Source of the DNA: Sulfitobacter indolifex
Lineage (GTDB): Bacteria; Pseudomonadota; Alphaproteobacteria; Rhodobacterales; Rhodobacteraceae
Length of the DNA stretch: 17,291 nt
Direction of reading: 5' to 3'
NCBI RefSeq assembly: GCF_022788655.1
Contig: NZ_CP084958.1
Span: 1-17,291, forward strand
Below the pieces are notes generated by a model that was given only the letters and a program-made list of their open reading frames with translations, was not told where the DNA came from and did no database searches. Position 1 is the stretch's first letter. Each line of letters starts with the position of its first letter. Shown piece by piece: positions 6,936-14,487 of the stretch. Made by a program: the position numbers and the translations under genes.

Positions 6936-6971
6936 CGCATCTCCAGTGATGAGAAGGGGATCGGTGGATAC

Positions 6972-6998
6972 AAAAAAACCCAGACCTTTCGGGCTGGG
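6972..6998 (-). terminator. Intrinsic terminator on the minus strand
   Basis: Read on the minus strand, CCCAG and CTGGG pair, then one mismatch, then CC/GG closes a GAAA tetraloop. Seven T residues follow directly. This is a standard Rho-independent terminator. It lies about 170 bases after the 26-codon ORF (7167-7247) and 37 bases before the 31-codon ORF. Confidence 0.75.
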
Positions 6999-7011
6999 CG
7001 GCATCCTTCGA

Positions 7012-7047
7012 TGGTATGAACATACGCACGAAATGAGGTGTATGCAA
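7012..7047 (-). promoter_or_regulatory. Weak promoter candidate before the terminator and 31-codon ORF
   Basis: On the minus strand TTGCAT is followed after 17 bases by TATGTT. Match to the sigma-70 consensus is modest (3/6 and 4/6). Transcription from it would meet the terminator at 6998-6972 before reaching the small ORF, an attenuator-like layout. Confidence 0.25.
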
Positions 7048-7166
7048 GTTCGTGAGCTCGCAAGCTGCCATAGATCGGCGAGCGATTATATTTAAAGTGA
7101 CCCCATATATTTAGTCAAGTTCGTGGGGTGGGGTGCGCCCCCAACAAGGGAGCGCTCTGATCAGCA

Positions 7167-7247
7167 TCAATCGGTGTAGTAGTCGATGATGGCGCGGATC
7201 AACTGGCCGATGAGCCATCGCATCAATTTGCGTATGATTGTGAGCAT
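7167..7247 (-). CDS. Small cationic amphipathic peptide, 26 residues (possible type I toxin-like)
   Basis: The very strong Shine-Dalgarno AAAGGAGGTGCTC directly precedes the ATG at 7247. The peptide is one likely amphipathic helix with isoleucines, leucines and regularly spaced arginines (WLIGQLIRAI), ending DYYTD. It has the same design as the 28-residue peptide at 2866-2952, with a shared LIR codon block. A longer overlapping frame (7111-7311) is less likely because it ignores this ribosome site. An intrinsic terminator on the opposite strand (7288-7308), just beyond the start codon, would end a transcript antisense to this gene's 5' region. That arrangement is typical of RNA-controlled toxins. 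Toxicity is inference. Confidence 0.65.
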   Translation of the reverse strand: MLTIIRKLMRWLIGQLIRAIIDYYTD

Positions 7248-7287
7248 GAGCACCTCCTTTCTGAAAAGAAAGTCGGATCGCTCTTGG

Positions 7288-7308
7288 AAATCGGGAAACC
7301 GATTTTTT
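7288..7308 (+). terminator. Intrinsic terminator on the plus strand, opposite the small-peptide leader
   Basis: AAATCGG and CCGATTT form a 7-bp stem closed by a GAAA tetraloop, and the T-run continues to 7308. No plus-strand protein gene lies upstream, so it suggests a non-coding plus-strand RNA that overlaps the leader of the peptide gene at 7247. Confidence 0.7.
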
Positions 7309-7351
7309 CACAATACAGGTCGAAGCAGATCGGGAGATGGTTCGGAAAGGT

Positions 7352-7606
7352 CTACCTCAGCACCACACCACCATCTGGCGTCCACGACTTGATTGGAAAG
7401 CAGACTCCAGTGCGGTGGTATTCGCCATCGATCAAAAAATGCACGCTCCGCATGCAATCGATACAGTCGCAGATGTCGTAATGGTCAGCGCCGCAGACGC
7501 AGCTGTCTGCAGGCTTTTCGATCAAGCGAATGCAATTCTGGCACATGTGATACTGGCTGCGCAGCGTCTCGGCAGGCGTGTTCCTGAGCACGTTCAGATC
7601 GCTCAT
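7352..7606 (-). CDS. Cys-rich small protein cotranscribed with KfrA, 84 residues
   Basis: The ATG overlaps the kfrA stop by four bases (7603-7606), so the two genes are translationally coupled. Eight cysteines occur, mostly in pairs: CQNC (22 and 25), CVC (36 and 38), CDC (46 and 48) with C51, and C69. This suggests a zinc-binding fold with two metal sites. There is no signal peptide or membrane segment. I do not recognise the family. Its position implies a role linked to KfrA, for example a partner or modulator, but that is inference. Confidence 0.75.
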   Translation of the reverse strand: MSDLNVLRNTPAETLRSQYHMCQNCIRLIEKPADSCVCGADHYDICDCIDCMRSVHFLIDGEYHRTGVCFPIKSWTPDGGVVLR

Positions 7607-8577
7607 GTCTTCGCCGCCCCTTTTGCTGTCGCTGACTTCGGTGCTGCAGGCTTCGCGCTGCGCAGCTCCTTGATCTCGGACGCAATCTGATCAACACGTT
7701 TCCAAGCGTCGTGGGCACGGCTCCTTTCGATGCCGATGCTTTTCTTGAGTTCCTCGTTCTCGATGGCGGCAGATGACAATGCCTCCTGTGCGGCTGCACG
7801 CTCTGACCGCGCGAGAGTGAGGTCGCTGCGTGCAGCGGTAAGCTCTGAGTTGACCGTTTTAAGCTCCTCGCGGAGCTCGTCGACTTTAGCTTCGGCTTTG
7901 GTCTTCGCGGCCACTGCTTCGGCTTCACGCTTTTCTGCTTTGTCGATTGCAGCAGCGTCCTTTTTGGCCGCGTCATCCTTGGCGGCAATCTCATCCTTGA
8001 GCTGGGCTTCGACGTCGGCCATTTTCGCAACATTTCTATGTAGCGCGTCGATCTGATCCTGCCGCTGCTCTGCTGTCTGTGTCATTTCCGCAAGCGCATC
8101 TTCGGCTGTCTCGGCACGGTGCGCTTCGTCCTGAGCTTCGGTCGCCAGACCTTCGCTTTCCGCAGTGAGCGCCGCGATGGCCTCCTCGAGCCCCGCGACC
8201 TGTTTGCCATGCATCTCGCGTTCGTCTTCGCGCATCCTGTCCGATTTACGGCGCTCGTCAGCTACCGCGCGATCAATCTCATTGGTGACGGCTTCCCGCA
8301 TGGATTTGAGAGCGTCGAAGACTGTGGACAGACCTTCATCAAGAATTGACGCTCGATGCTCGACAATCTCTTCTGCCGGCTGATCTTCACCCTTCTCCGC
8401 TTCTGCTTTTTCGGCGCGCCAAGCAGTGACTACTTTCGAGAATGTCGATAGCGACCCACCTACGCCCATATGTTCGTGGACGGTTTTGGCATAGACGGTG
8501 CGCCACCCCTTTGCCTCGGCGAGCGCTTCCGCCGCTTCGATGATTTCCGCGTCTGTTGCTGCTCTCGGCCGTGCCAT
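7603..8577 (-). CDS. kfrA: KfrA-family plasmid DNA-binding protein with long coiled coil
   Basis: The first about 60 residues match the KfrA DNA-binding head: MARPRAATDAEIIEAAEAL, then an HMGVGGSLSTFSKVVTAWR helix-turn-helix-like segment. From about residue 65 to 300 the sequence is rich in A, E, K, R and D with heptad character, a very long coiled coil. The tail is Ala/Lys/Pro-rich (PAAPKSATAKGAAKT). KfrA of IncP plasmids represses its own promoter and supports plasmid stability, possibly as a nucleoid-like or partition accessory protein. GAGG lies seven bases before the ATG. The promoter upstream is a good sigma-70 site overlapped by GTAAC repeats, which fits autoregulation. Confidence 0.88.
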   Translation of the reverse strand: MARPRAATDAEIIEAAEALAEAKGWRTVYAKTVHEHMGVGGSLSTFSKVVTAWRAEKAEAEKGEDQPAEEIVEHRASILDEGLSTVFDALKSMREAVTNEIDRAVADERRKSDRMREDEREMHGKQVAGLEEAIAALTAESEGLATEAQDEAHRAETAEDALAEMTQTAEQRQDQIDALHRNVAKMADVEAQLKDEIAAKDDAAKKDAAAIDKAEKREAEAVAAKTKAEAKVDELREELKTVNSELTAARSDLTLARSERAAAQEALSSAAIENEELKKSIGIERSRAHDAWKRVDQIASEIKELRSAKPAAPKSATAKGAAKT

Positions 8578-8580
8578 TTA

Positions 8581-8654
8581 GTAACCTCATTGATATTCTG
8601 TAACGTATTTACGTTTCGTAATATCATTATATGTTACGTTACTTTATCCGCCAA
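8581..8654 (-). promoter_or_regulatory. kfrA promoter with overlapping GTAAC operator repeats
   Basis: On the minus strand TTGGCG (8654-8649) is separated by 17 bases from a perfect TATAAT (8631-8626). GTAAC/GTTAC elements occur at 8581-8585, 8600-8604, 8633-8637 and 8638-8642. GTAACGT (8600-8606) and ACGTTAC (8636-8642) form an inverted pair. TTACG-TTT-CGTAA lies at 8609-8621. Repeats both in the spacer and just after the start site suit repression by KfrA. Confidence 0.75.
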
Positions 8655-8842
8655 ACGGATACGAAGATGCCGTCCAGCAAATATGTGGATAACCTTATTC
8701 TGGGCACTAAAGGCTATCTGGCCGAACGATCTGTTGATTTATGTGGATTTCGGGGTGCTTGGTGTTGGCTTGCACCGTTTCGGCCTAGAGCCTCATGGGC
8801 CGGGTCGATACAATCGCCAGAATTGCGGGATTGAGGTGCTAA

Positions 8843-9895
8843 GTGGCTGTAAAGAAAGACAATCAAAATTCAGGTTTGAGAGGGGCGCAGAAGGCCAAAA
8901 AGGATGAGTTCTACACGCGCCTCGAAGATATCGAAAAAGAGCTTCGGCACTATCGTGATCACTTCAAGGGTAAGGTTGTTCTGTGCAACTGCGATGACCC
9001 GAGGGTCAGTAACTTCTTCCATTATTTCTCGTATGGCTTTGAGCATCTTGGCCTGAAGAAGCTTATCACCACTTGTTATAAGAGCCGGGAGCGCGACATC
9101 TTCAGCGAGTGTCAGGACAAAACGGCCATCTCCCTAGTTTACAATGGAGATAAAAATGGCAACCGGGTTCCTGATGTTGATGAGATCGGGGTCCGCCCTT
9201 TGAAGGGCGATGGTGATTTTCGAAGTGACGAATGCGAGGAACTTCTGAAAACAGCCGATATCGTGGTAACCAACCCCCCGTTCTCGCTTTTTCGAGAATA
9301 CCTCGCTCAGCTTATGGCCCATGAGAAGAAGTTCTTGATCATCGGCAACATGAATGCGGTCACATATAAAGAGGTTTTCCCCCTCATTCGGGAGAACAAG
9401 GTTTGGCTTGGCCCAAGCATCCGCAGTGGTGATCGTATTTTTGGCGTTCCCGATGACTACCCGCTTGAAGCTGCCGGATGCGGGATCGACGAAAACGGCA
9501 AGAAATACATCAAGGTGAAGAGCGTCAGGTGGTTCACCAACATGGATTTCGCGGCGCGCCATGAGGACCTCATCCTGCATCGCAGATACACGCCTGAAGA
9601 CTATCCGCACTTCGATAACTACGATGCGATCAATGTGGATGTCACAAATGATATTCCGGCAGATTATGACGGCCCTATGGGTGTCCCGATCACTTTTCTG
9701 GACAAATATAACCCAGAACAGTTCGAGATCTTGGGGATCACGGACCGAGACAACAACAGTGGTCTGAAAACTCGCGTTTATACTCGTGAGGATGGTCCCA
9801 AATATAGCGATATGAACCGGAGAGGTGCAGTTCGGATTAACGGACAGCTCAAGCCTACATATGCGCGAGTGTTTATACGAAAGCTTAAAAAATGA
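8843..9895 (+). CDS. M.EcoRI-family adenine-specific DNA methyltransferase
   Basis: The 350-residue protein follows the EcoRI methylase closely by memory: KKDEFYT near the N-terminus, VLCNCDDPRVSNFF, GLKKLI, GDGDFRS, and the catalytic motif IV in DIVVTNPPFSLF (NPPF at 144-147). Later come KFLIIGNMNAVTYKEVF, NYDAINV and GVPITFLDKYNPEQFE. M.EcoRI methylates the second A of GAATTC. Family membership is clear, but specificity may differ. The start is a GTG with GAGG upstream (8833-8836). The stop overlaps the next gene's ATG by four bases, so they form a pair. R.EcoRI is not encoded; the partner is a DUF262-HNH protein instead. Confidence 0.93.
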   Translation: MAVKKDNQNSGLRGAQKAKKDEFYTRLEDIEKELRHYRDHFKGKVVLCNCDDPRVSNFFHYFSYGFEHLGLKKLITTCYKSRERDIFSECQDKTAISLVYNGDKNGNRVPDVDEIGVRPLKGDGDFRSDECEELLKTADIVVTNPPFSLFREYLAQLMAHEKKFLIIGNMNAVTYKEVFPLIRENKVWLGPSIRSGDRIFGVPDDYPLEAAGCGIDENGKKYIKVKSVRWFTNMDFAARHEDLILHRRYTPEDYPHFDNYDAINVDVTNDIPADYDGPMGVPITFLDKYNPEQFEILGITDRDNNSGLKTRVYTREDGPKYSDMNRRGAVRINGQLKPTYARVFIRKLKK

Positions 9896-10995
9896 AGATT
9901 GAACTAAAAGAGATTACCGTCCGCGAGCTCAGTGAAGGATACAGCGACAATACGGAAGGTGGTGTGATCGGCTATGGCGGAAAACTAGATATCCGACCGC
10001 CTTTCCAGAGGGAGTTCGTTTACAAGGATGCGCAGCGGGATGCAGTCATCGATACAGCTTCCAAAGGCTTCCCGCTGAACGTCATGTATTGGTCCGTGCG
10101 GGATAATGGCGAATTCGAGATCATTGACGGCCAACAGCGGACGATCTCACTTTGCCAGTATGTCCATGGTGATTTCTCGGTCCAGATCGGTTCTTTCAAG
10201 GAAAAACGTGCTTTCCACAACCTCCAGGATGACGAGCGAGATAGACTTCTGGACTACTCTTTAACGGTCTACCTATGCAGCGGCACTGACACTGAAAAGC
10301 TTGAGTGGTTTAAGACGATCAACATCGCAGGTGAGCAGCTCACAGACCAGGAATTGCGCAATGCTGTCTATCATGGCGAATGGGTGACGGATGCGAAAAA
10401 GTGGTTCAGCCGACCGAACTGCCCAGCCCAGGCAGTTGGATCGAAGTATCTGAATGGCTCCGCGATCCGACAAGATTATCTTGAGACGGCAATTAGGTGG
10501 CAAGCGCCCGAAGGCGATATCGAACAATACATGTCGGACCATCAGAGGGAGGCATCTGCCAAGGAACTGTGGGACTACTTCAGCGATGTCATGGAGTGGA
10601 CGCAGGCTTGCTTTCCAAAATACCGCAAACAGATGAAGGGTGTTCCTTGGGGCCCTCTCTACAACGAATTTGGCCCGCAGGTCATCGACGCTGCAAAGGC
10701 CGAGGATGAGGTCACACGTCTACTCATCGATGATGACGTGACAAACAAGTCCGGCATATACAGCTACGTCTTCGATGGTAGGGAACGGCACCTGAACATC
10801 CGAAAGTTCACCGAGAAGGACCGGGTCGAAGCATACGAGCGCCAGGGTGGCGTTTGCCGCGTGTGCAAGAAAACCTTCGCCATCGAAGAGATGGAAGCAG
10901 ATCACATCGACCCGTGGCATGAAGGGGGCAAGACAAACGCCCTGAACTGTCAGATGCTCTGCAAGGAAGACAACCGTCGGAAGTCGGGAATTTAG
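9892..10995 (+). CDS. DUF262 protein with C-terminal HNH nuclease, partner of the methyltransferase
   Basis: The N-terminal part is a DUF262 (GmrSD/ParB-Srx-like) domain with PFQREFV (37-43) and IDGQQRTISL (78-87), the motif associated with nucleotide binding or hydrolysis in this fold. A helical middle follows. The C-terminus (about 305-367) is an HNH nuclease: CRVC (322 and 325), EADHIDPWHEGG (D337, H338, H343), and TNALNCQMLCKEDNRRK (N349, C353, C357, N361), so a zinc-HNH fold is likely. The ATG overlaps the methyltransferase stop (ATGA). It may be the restriction part of a modification system or a modification-sensing nuclease. No R.EcoRI-like sequence is seen. Confidence 0.88.
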   Translation: MKIELKEITVRELSEGYSDNTEGGVIGYGGKLDIRPPFQREFVYKDAQRDAVIDTASKGFPLNVMYWSVRDNGEFEIIDGQQRTISLCQYVHGDFSVQIGSFKEKRAFHNLQDDERDRLLDYSLTVYLCSGTDTEKLEWFKTINIAGEQLTDQELRNAVYHGEWVTDAKKWFSRPNCPAQAVGSKYLNGSAIRQDYLETAIRWQAPEGDIEQYMSDHQREASAKELWDYFSDVMEWTQACFPKYRKQMKGVPWGPLYNEFGPQVIDAAKAEDEVTRLLIDDDVTNKSGIYSYVFDGRERHLNIRKFTEKDRVEAYERQGGVCRVCKKTFAIEEMEADHIDPWHEGGKTNALNCQMLCKEDNRRKSGI

Positions 10996-11136
10996 TCGTT
11001 CTGTGGAAACCAGATTCAACTCAGAGGCGTTCAAAAACGCGGAACAGGTTTTATGTTAAGCGATTTTGACATGCCGGGATTCCGCTATAGGTTGTGCAGC
11101 GGTTAGCCCTGAACGCGATTGAGGACAGGACGCAAT

Positions 11137-11343
11137 ATGACAGCCCAGGACGATAGGTGGCGATATCTACACAGCGTGATCTGGGATGCTCTGCGGCGTG
11201 GCGACGACATTCCGCTGGATGAGCTGCCGGAGCATGTACAAGCTTATCTCGCGGAGACTGGAGCAGCGCGTCCGATCTACAATGGGGTGGTCCACGCAAG
11301 CGCCGAAGATGTCTTGGCGGCGCTCAGTCAAATCAATGACTGA
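11137..11343 (+). CDS. Small hypothetical protein, 68 residues
   Basis: The ATG at 11137 has AGGA upstream at a good distance; an in-frame TTG at 11119 is less likely. The protein is acidic and probably helical (DRWRYLHSVIWDALRR, then ELPEHVQAYLAE, then SAEDVLAALSQIND). I do not recognise it. Its 3' end overlaps tail-to-tail with the relaxase gene by 11 bp. It could be a small regulator, but nothing in the sequence shows a role. Confidence 0.55.
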   Translation: MTAQDDRWRYLHSVIWDALRRGDDIPLDELPEHVQAYLAETGAARPIYNGVVHASAEDVLAALSQIND

Positions 11344-14017
11344 AATCTTGACCCTGGTCTCTCATCTCATCGAGATCGTCCATACCCTCCTCTACCGCCC
11401 TCGGTGACGACGGCATTGCCGGAGTTGCCTTGCGCACGACAAGAACATCCAACCAGTCTTTGCAGAGCTGTTTTGACCCTTCGACGCGTGATGGTGGCGC
11501 TAGACGCTGAGCGGTAGGCAGGAAGACCTTGAGCCGCTTGTGAAGGGTCTGGCCACCCTTGTCATTGTCGAACCCTGAGAGCGTCTCTTTACCCTCTGAC
11601 AGAGCTAGAAGCGCAACTTCGGTCTTAGACCCAAAACCGCCGCCTGTGCTAACATAGATGGTATCGTCACGGCCTTCGATTTCGGCCAGGGCTAAGGCAT
11701 CAAGGCCGCCTTCAAAGACTACGACCCTCGATGCGGTATCTGGGTCACCCAGGACGCAGATCGTCTTGATGCCGCCACTGGCAAAACGTGCGGTGTTAGC
11801 TTCCCCACTCCTTGCCCACCGCTGCTCGAAGCCCTGAATATCTCCGGTCTGGGTGTTGCGATGCGCAAAATAGATTCCACCAAAAGCACCAACGCGGACT
11901 TGATCGCGGTAGCGTCGCAGGGTGGCTTTGGAGATACCTCGATCCTCCGCGTATGTGCGCTGGCTCTCGATGTAGGGCGCCTCTTCCCACCGGCGCCGTG
12001 CATGCGTGTGATCTTTAGGTTCTTCCGGGGTAGAGCTTGTCGCAGTTACAGCAGGCAGAGGGGTGGTGGCCAAGATTTCGCGGAATGCCTTGCGGGCGTC
12101 GCCGAGCGTTTTGCCCGGATTATCTGCGAGCCAGAGGTCTACTACAGAGCCAGACTCCCCCGATTTGTTGGAGACCCAGAGCCAGATATTGCCTTGGCGT
12201 GTGCATTTGATCGTATCGGCGGTGCCGCGGGTGTAGGTCCGGCGATACTCTCCTTTGCTGTCGCCGTGTCCATCCGGGTGCTTAGGCGCATACTCCCACC
12301 CTCCGGCCGCGGCGATCGTGTCGATATGGACCGCGCGCATATCTTCGAGCTCGTGCGCGCTGTTTTCGCGTAGCTGATATTTGATCCTGCGTGCTTTGCC
12401 GCCGTCCCCTTTGTCAGCATCTGGAGCAGGCTGTGGTTTTGAGACGGTACGGCGGTCGGGCAGCGCAGACTTGATCCGCTGCTCCTCTTCGCGCGCGACG
12501 GTGCGAAGGGCGGTCCGCACAGGATCGCGCCCCGAACCGAGAGCCGCCACAACCGCCCGGGCTTCGGCCGTAGCCTCAGCCTCATATGCGGCCTTCTCAC
12601 CGTGCTCCCGGTCATTGTCGGCCAGAGCCTGATCGCGCTCTGAGATGCCCTCCAGAGCCTCTTTTTCGGCCGCTCTTGCAGCCATATCGATCCGGCGCTG
12701 AGCCTTCTCTTGGCGCTCGATGATCGCGTCACATTGTGCTTGTAGATCTTCCGGGACGCCGTGGACTGCCAACCCTGCTTTGGCTGCCTGAAGCGCGGCC
12801 GCGTGTACGAATTCCGGCGATCCCGATGGCATGACCGATGACCAGCCTTTGGCCTTCGCCATCGCGATCATCGCCGCACGCGTCTCGGCTGTGCTCTTGG
12901 ATGTCGAAATCTTAGAGCCATGATCGACGACAGTGGAGTTGTCTCGGAATGTGATCTGAGGTGGTGCATCTTGTAGATCTACGTAGCGGATCGACTTGGA
13001 GACCTGCGCATCGAGGTAGAGATCGCAGTAGATCCGGCGCAGCAATGTGATTTTGAAAGACGATGCAGAGACAGATTGCTTGTTTTCATCGGCCACGCTG
13101 CCGGCAAGGCTTCCGATCTCGGCATGATCTTCCTTGAGATCGTTCTGGTAAGGCTGTGCGGGCTCTTCATATGCTCCGAACGCCTTCTCTATCTTGGCAA
13201 TGGAAAACTTCGAACCGAAAGCTGACGCCTTGGCATATTCGCTGCTTCCCAGGATACCGACGCGCGCGCCTGATCCGGCTTTGTAGTAGCTGAGACCAAG
13301 CTCTCCGAGCGCATCGTGGAGGCTTTGCCAGTCGTAGGCTTCACCTACTGCTTCCCCGAAGCGAGCCTTCAGATCATCGGGGATCCCTGCCTCGAATGTC
13401 TCAAAGCCGGTGCTTTTCTCTGCTTTCCGGCTACCCGCGCTCTTGGGGCGCTTTCCGCTTTCACGGTCCGCAACCTTACGCGCCCAGGCCTCTTCGTTTC
13501 GCTTGAGTTCCACAGTGCCGTCTGCGCCGACATCAAAATCAAAGCGCCCCCGATCATGCGACCATCCCTGCTTGATCTCGATCTCACGACAGGCTTGCTC
13601 GATGCGGAGGTGATCGTTGGACTTGCTCCAGACTTTGCCGGTTGTCGGATGGACGGTATTGCAGACGAGGTGGATGTGCTTGCGCGCGGTGTCATGGTGC
13701 GTGCCGATGACGATCTGATGCTCATCAAGGCTGAGGCTTTGGATCATGTGCTCCGCGGCCGCAAACATCTGATCATCGGTCGGCTGCTCCTGCTCATGCC
13801 ATGACAAGACCAGGTGGTAATACGGTTTTTGCACGCGGGTGTTGAGCTCTGACGTCAGCAGCATTTCATCTGCTGCATCATGCCAATCGCTGGAGGCGAT
13901 ATTACGCATCTCGATCCGGGCGGCTTTACTGCACACATATCGCACGCCCGGCCTGAACGCTTCAGCGCCACCGCCGGACCCCTTCTCGCCCTGCTTTTTG
14001 ATCGCTTCGCCGATCAC
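11333..14017 (-). CDS. TraI-like MOBP relaxase fused to Toprim primase-like domain
   Basis: The 894-residue protein starts with a relaxase domain (about 1-250): candidate catalytic Tyr around 66-67, and the metal-binding motif HHDTARKHIHL (H107, H108, H114, H116), very close to RP4 TraI HHDTDNLHIHI. Residues about 352-425 look like an LPD7-type segment (ITFRDNSTVVDHG to GLAVHGVPEDL). A charged helical stretch follows. About 560-735 resembles the DnaG-like and DUF3991 part (WEYAP, GNIWLWVSNKSGESGSVVDL), then Toprim with VVFEGGLDALALAE (E769, D773) and GFDNDKGG (D817, D819). The gene starts at a GTG overlapping the previous stop (GTGA) behind AAGGAG. In IncQ plasmids MobA is fused to the RepB primase; here the primase-like part is of a different type. 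Confidence 0.9.
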   Translation of the reverse strand: MIGEAIKKQGEKGSGGGAEAFRPGVRYVCSKAARIEMRNIASSDWHDAADEMLLTSELNTRVQKPYYHLVLSWHEQEQPTDDQMFAAAEHMIQSLSLDEHQIVIGTHHDTARKHIHLVCNTVHPTTGKVWSKSNDHLRIEQACREIEIKQGWSHDRGRFDFDVGADGTVELKRNEEAWARKVADRESGKRPKSAGSRKAEKSTGFETFEAGIPDDLKARFGEAVGEAYDWQSLHDALGELGLSYYKAGSGARVGILGSSEYAKASAFGSKFSIAKIEKAFGAYEEPAQPYQNDLKEDHAEIGSLAGSVADENKQSVSASSFKITLLRRIYCDLYLDAQVSKSIRYVDLQDAPPQITFRDNSTVVDHGSKISTSKSTAETRAAMIAMAKAKGWSSVMPSGSPEFVHAAALQAAKAGLAVHGVPEDLQAQCDAIIERQEKAQRRIDMAARAAEKEALEGISERDQALADNDREHGEKAAYEAEATAEARAVVAALGSGRDPVRTALRTVAREEEQRIKSALPDRRTVSKPQPAPDADKGDGGKARRIKYQLRENSAHELEDMRAVHIDTIAAAGGWEYAPKHPDGHGDSKGEYRRTYTRGTADTIKCTRQGNIWLWVSNKSGESGSVVDLWLADNPGKTLGDARKAFREILATTPLPAVTATSSTPEEPKDHTHARRRWEEAPYIESQRTYAEDRGISKATLRRYRDQVRVGAFGGIYFAHRNTQTGDIQGFEQRWARSGEANTARFASGGIKTICVLGDPDTASRVVVFEGGLDALALAEIEGRDDTIYVSTGGGFGSKTEVALLALSEGKETLSGFDNDKGGQTLHKRLKVFLPTAQRLAPPSRVEGSKQLCKDWLDVLVVRKATPAMPSSPRAVEEGMDDLDEMRDQGQDFSH

Positions 14018-14382
14018 GTCAGGATCTCCTTGATCTGAGAGGCGACATCTTCGACCGAGGCGCGTGCGCTTTTGATCGTCTCGATGTCAGTGTCTGATAG
14101 TGCCGACACTTTGCCTGAATTGATGCTGTGTGCGATCTGATTGAGGTTGCTGCCGTGCTTGCCCAACTCGCCGAGCGCGCGGATCAAAGCAGTCCGATCT
14201 TGCTTCTCGAACCCTTCCTTGCCGAGGATGAGAGCCGAAAGATAGGCGCGGTGATCATCAAAGCCAGCATCGCGCGCACGCGATTTGAAAGCGGCGAGCT
14301 CACCGGCATCGACACGCTTTGAGAGGATGTGCCCCCTGCGTCTTTTTGAGGACCTTTCGCCTCCGTCACCTGCCCGTGCCAT
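14014..14382 (-). CDS. TraJ/MobC-like relaxosome protein
   Basis: The 122-residue protein contains RALGELGKHGSNLNQIAHSIN (about 70-90), the hallmark of MobC-family mobilisation proteins. Its basic N-terminus (SSKRRRGHILSKRVDAGELAAFKSRARDAGF) looks like a ribbon-helix-helix DNA-binding region. Such proteins bind oriT next to nic and help load the relaxase. GGAGAG lies five bases before the ATG. The last codons overlap the relaxase start by four bases. By position it matches RP4 traJ, which precedes traI. No membrane segment is seen. Confidence 0.88.
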   Translation of the reverse strand: MARAGDGGERSSKRRRGHILSKRVDAGELAAFKSRARDAGFDDHRAYLSALILGKEGFEKQDRTALIRALGELGKHGSNLNQIAHSINSGKVSALSDTDIETIKSARASVEDVASQIKEILT

Positions 14383-14487
14383 CTTGCTCTCCGTCTTTTT
14401 TGGTAACCTACCACTACCCCCCGAAAACTCTGCCCCCGCCTATTGCCCAAAGCTGATTCCGCCGCCGGCCGCAGGCCAAGAAGGAGA
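14383..14487 (-). other. Intergenic gap before traJ-like gene, candidate oriT
   Basis: This is the only real gap in the transfer block. On the plus strand it holds CGCCTATTGCCC (14437-14448), which resembles the RP4 nic region CACCTATCCTGCCC with two bases missing. A nick there, in this orientation, would send the relaxase genes in last, as in RP4. No strong inverted repeat adjoins it, so the call is tentative. Confidence 0.35.

Larger units (their letters stand above)
7065..7308 (+). ncRNA. Possible antisense RNA to the 26-residue peptide gene
   Basis: Inferred only from the plus-strand terminator at 7288-7308 and a modest promoter candidate (CTGCCA at 7065-7070, 16 bases, TATATT at 7087-7092). 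The RNA would span the whole peptide ORF and its Shine-Dalgarno. The 5' end is uncertain. Confidence 0.3.

Noticed and set aside
7485..8033. 182-codon minus frame inside kfrA
   Set aside because: Out-of-frame shadow of the KfrA coiled coil, extremely rich in Arg, Ser and Lys.
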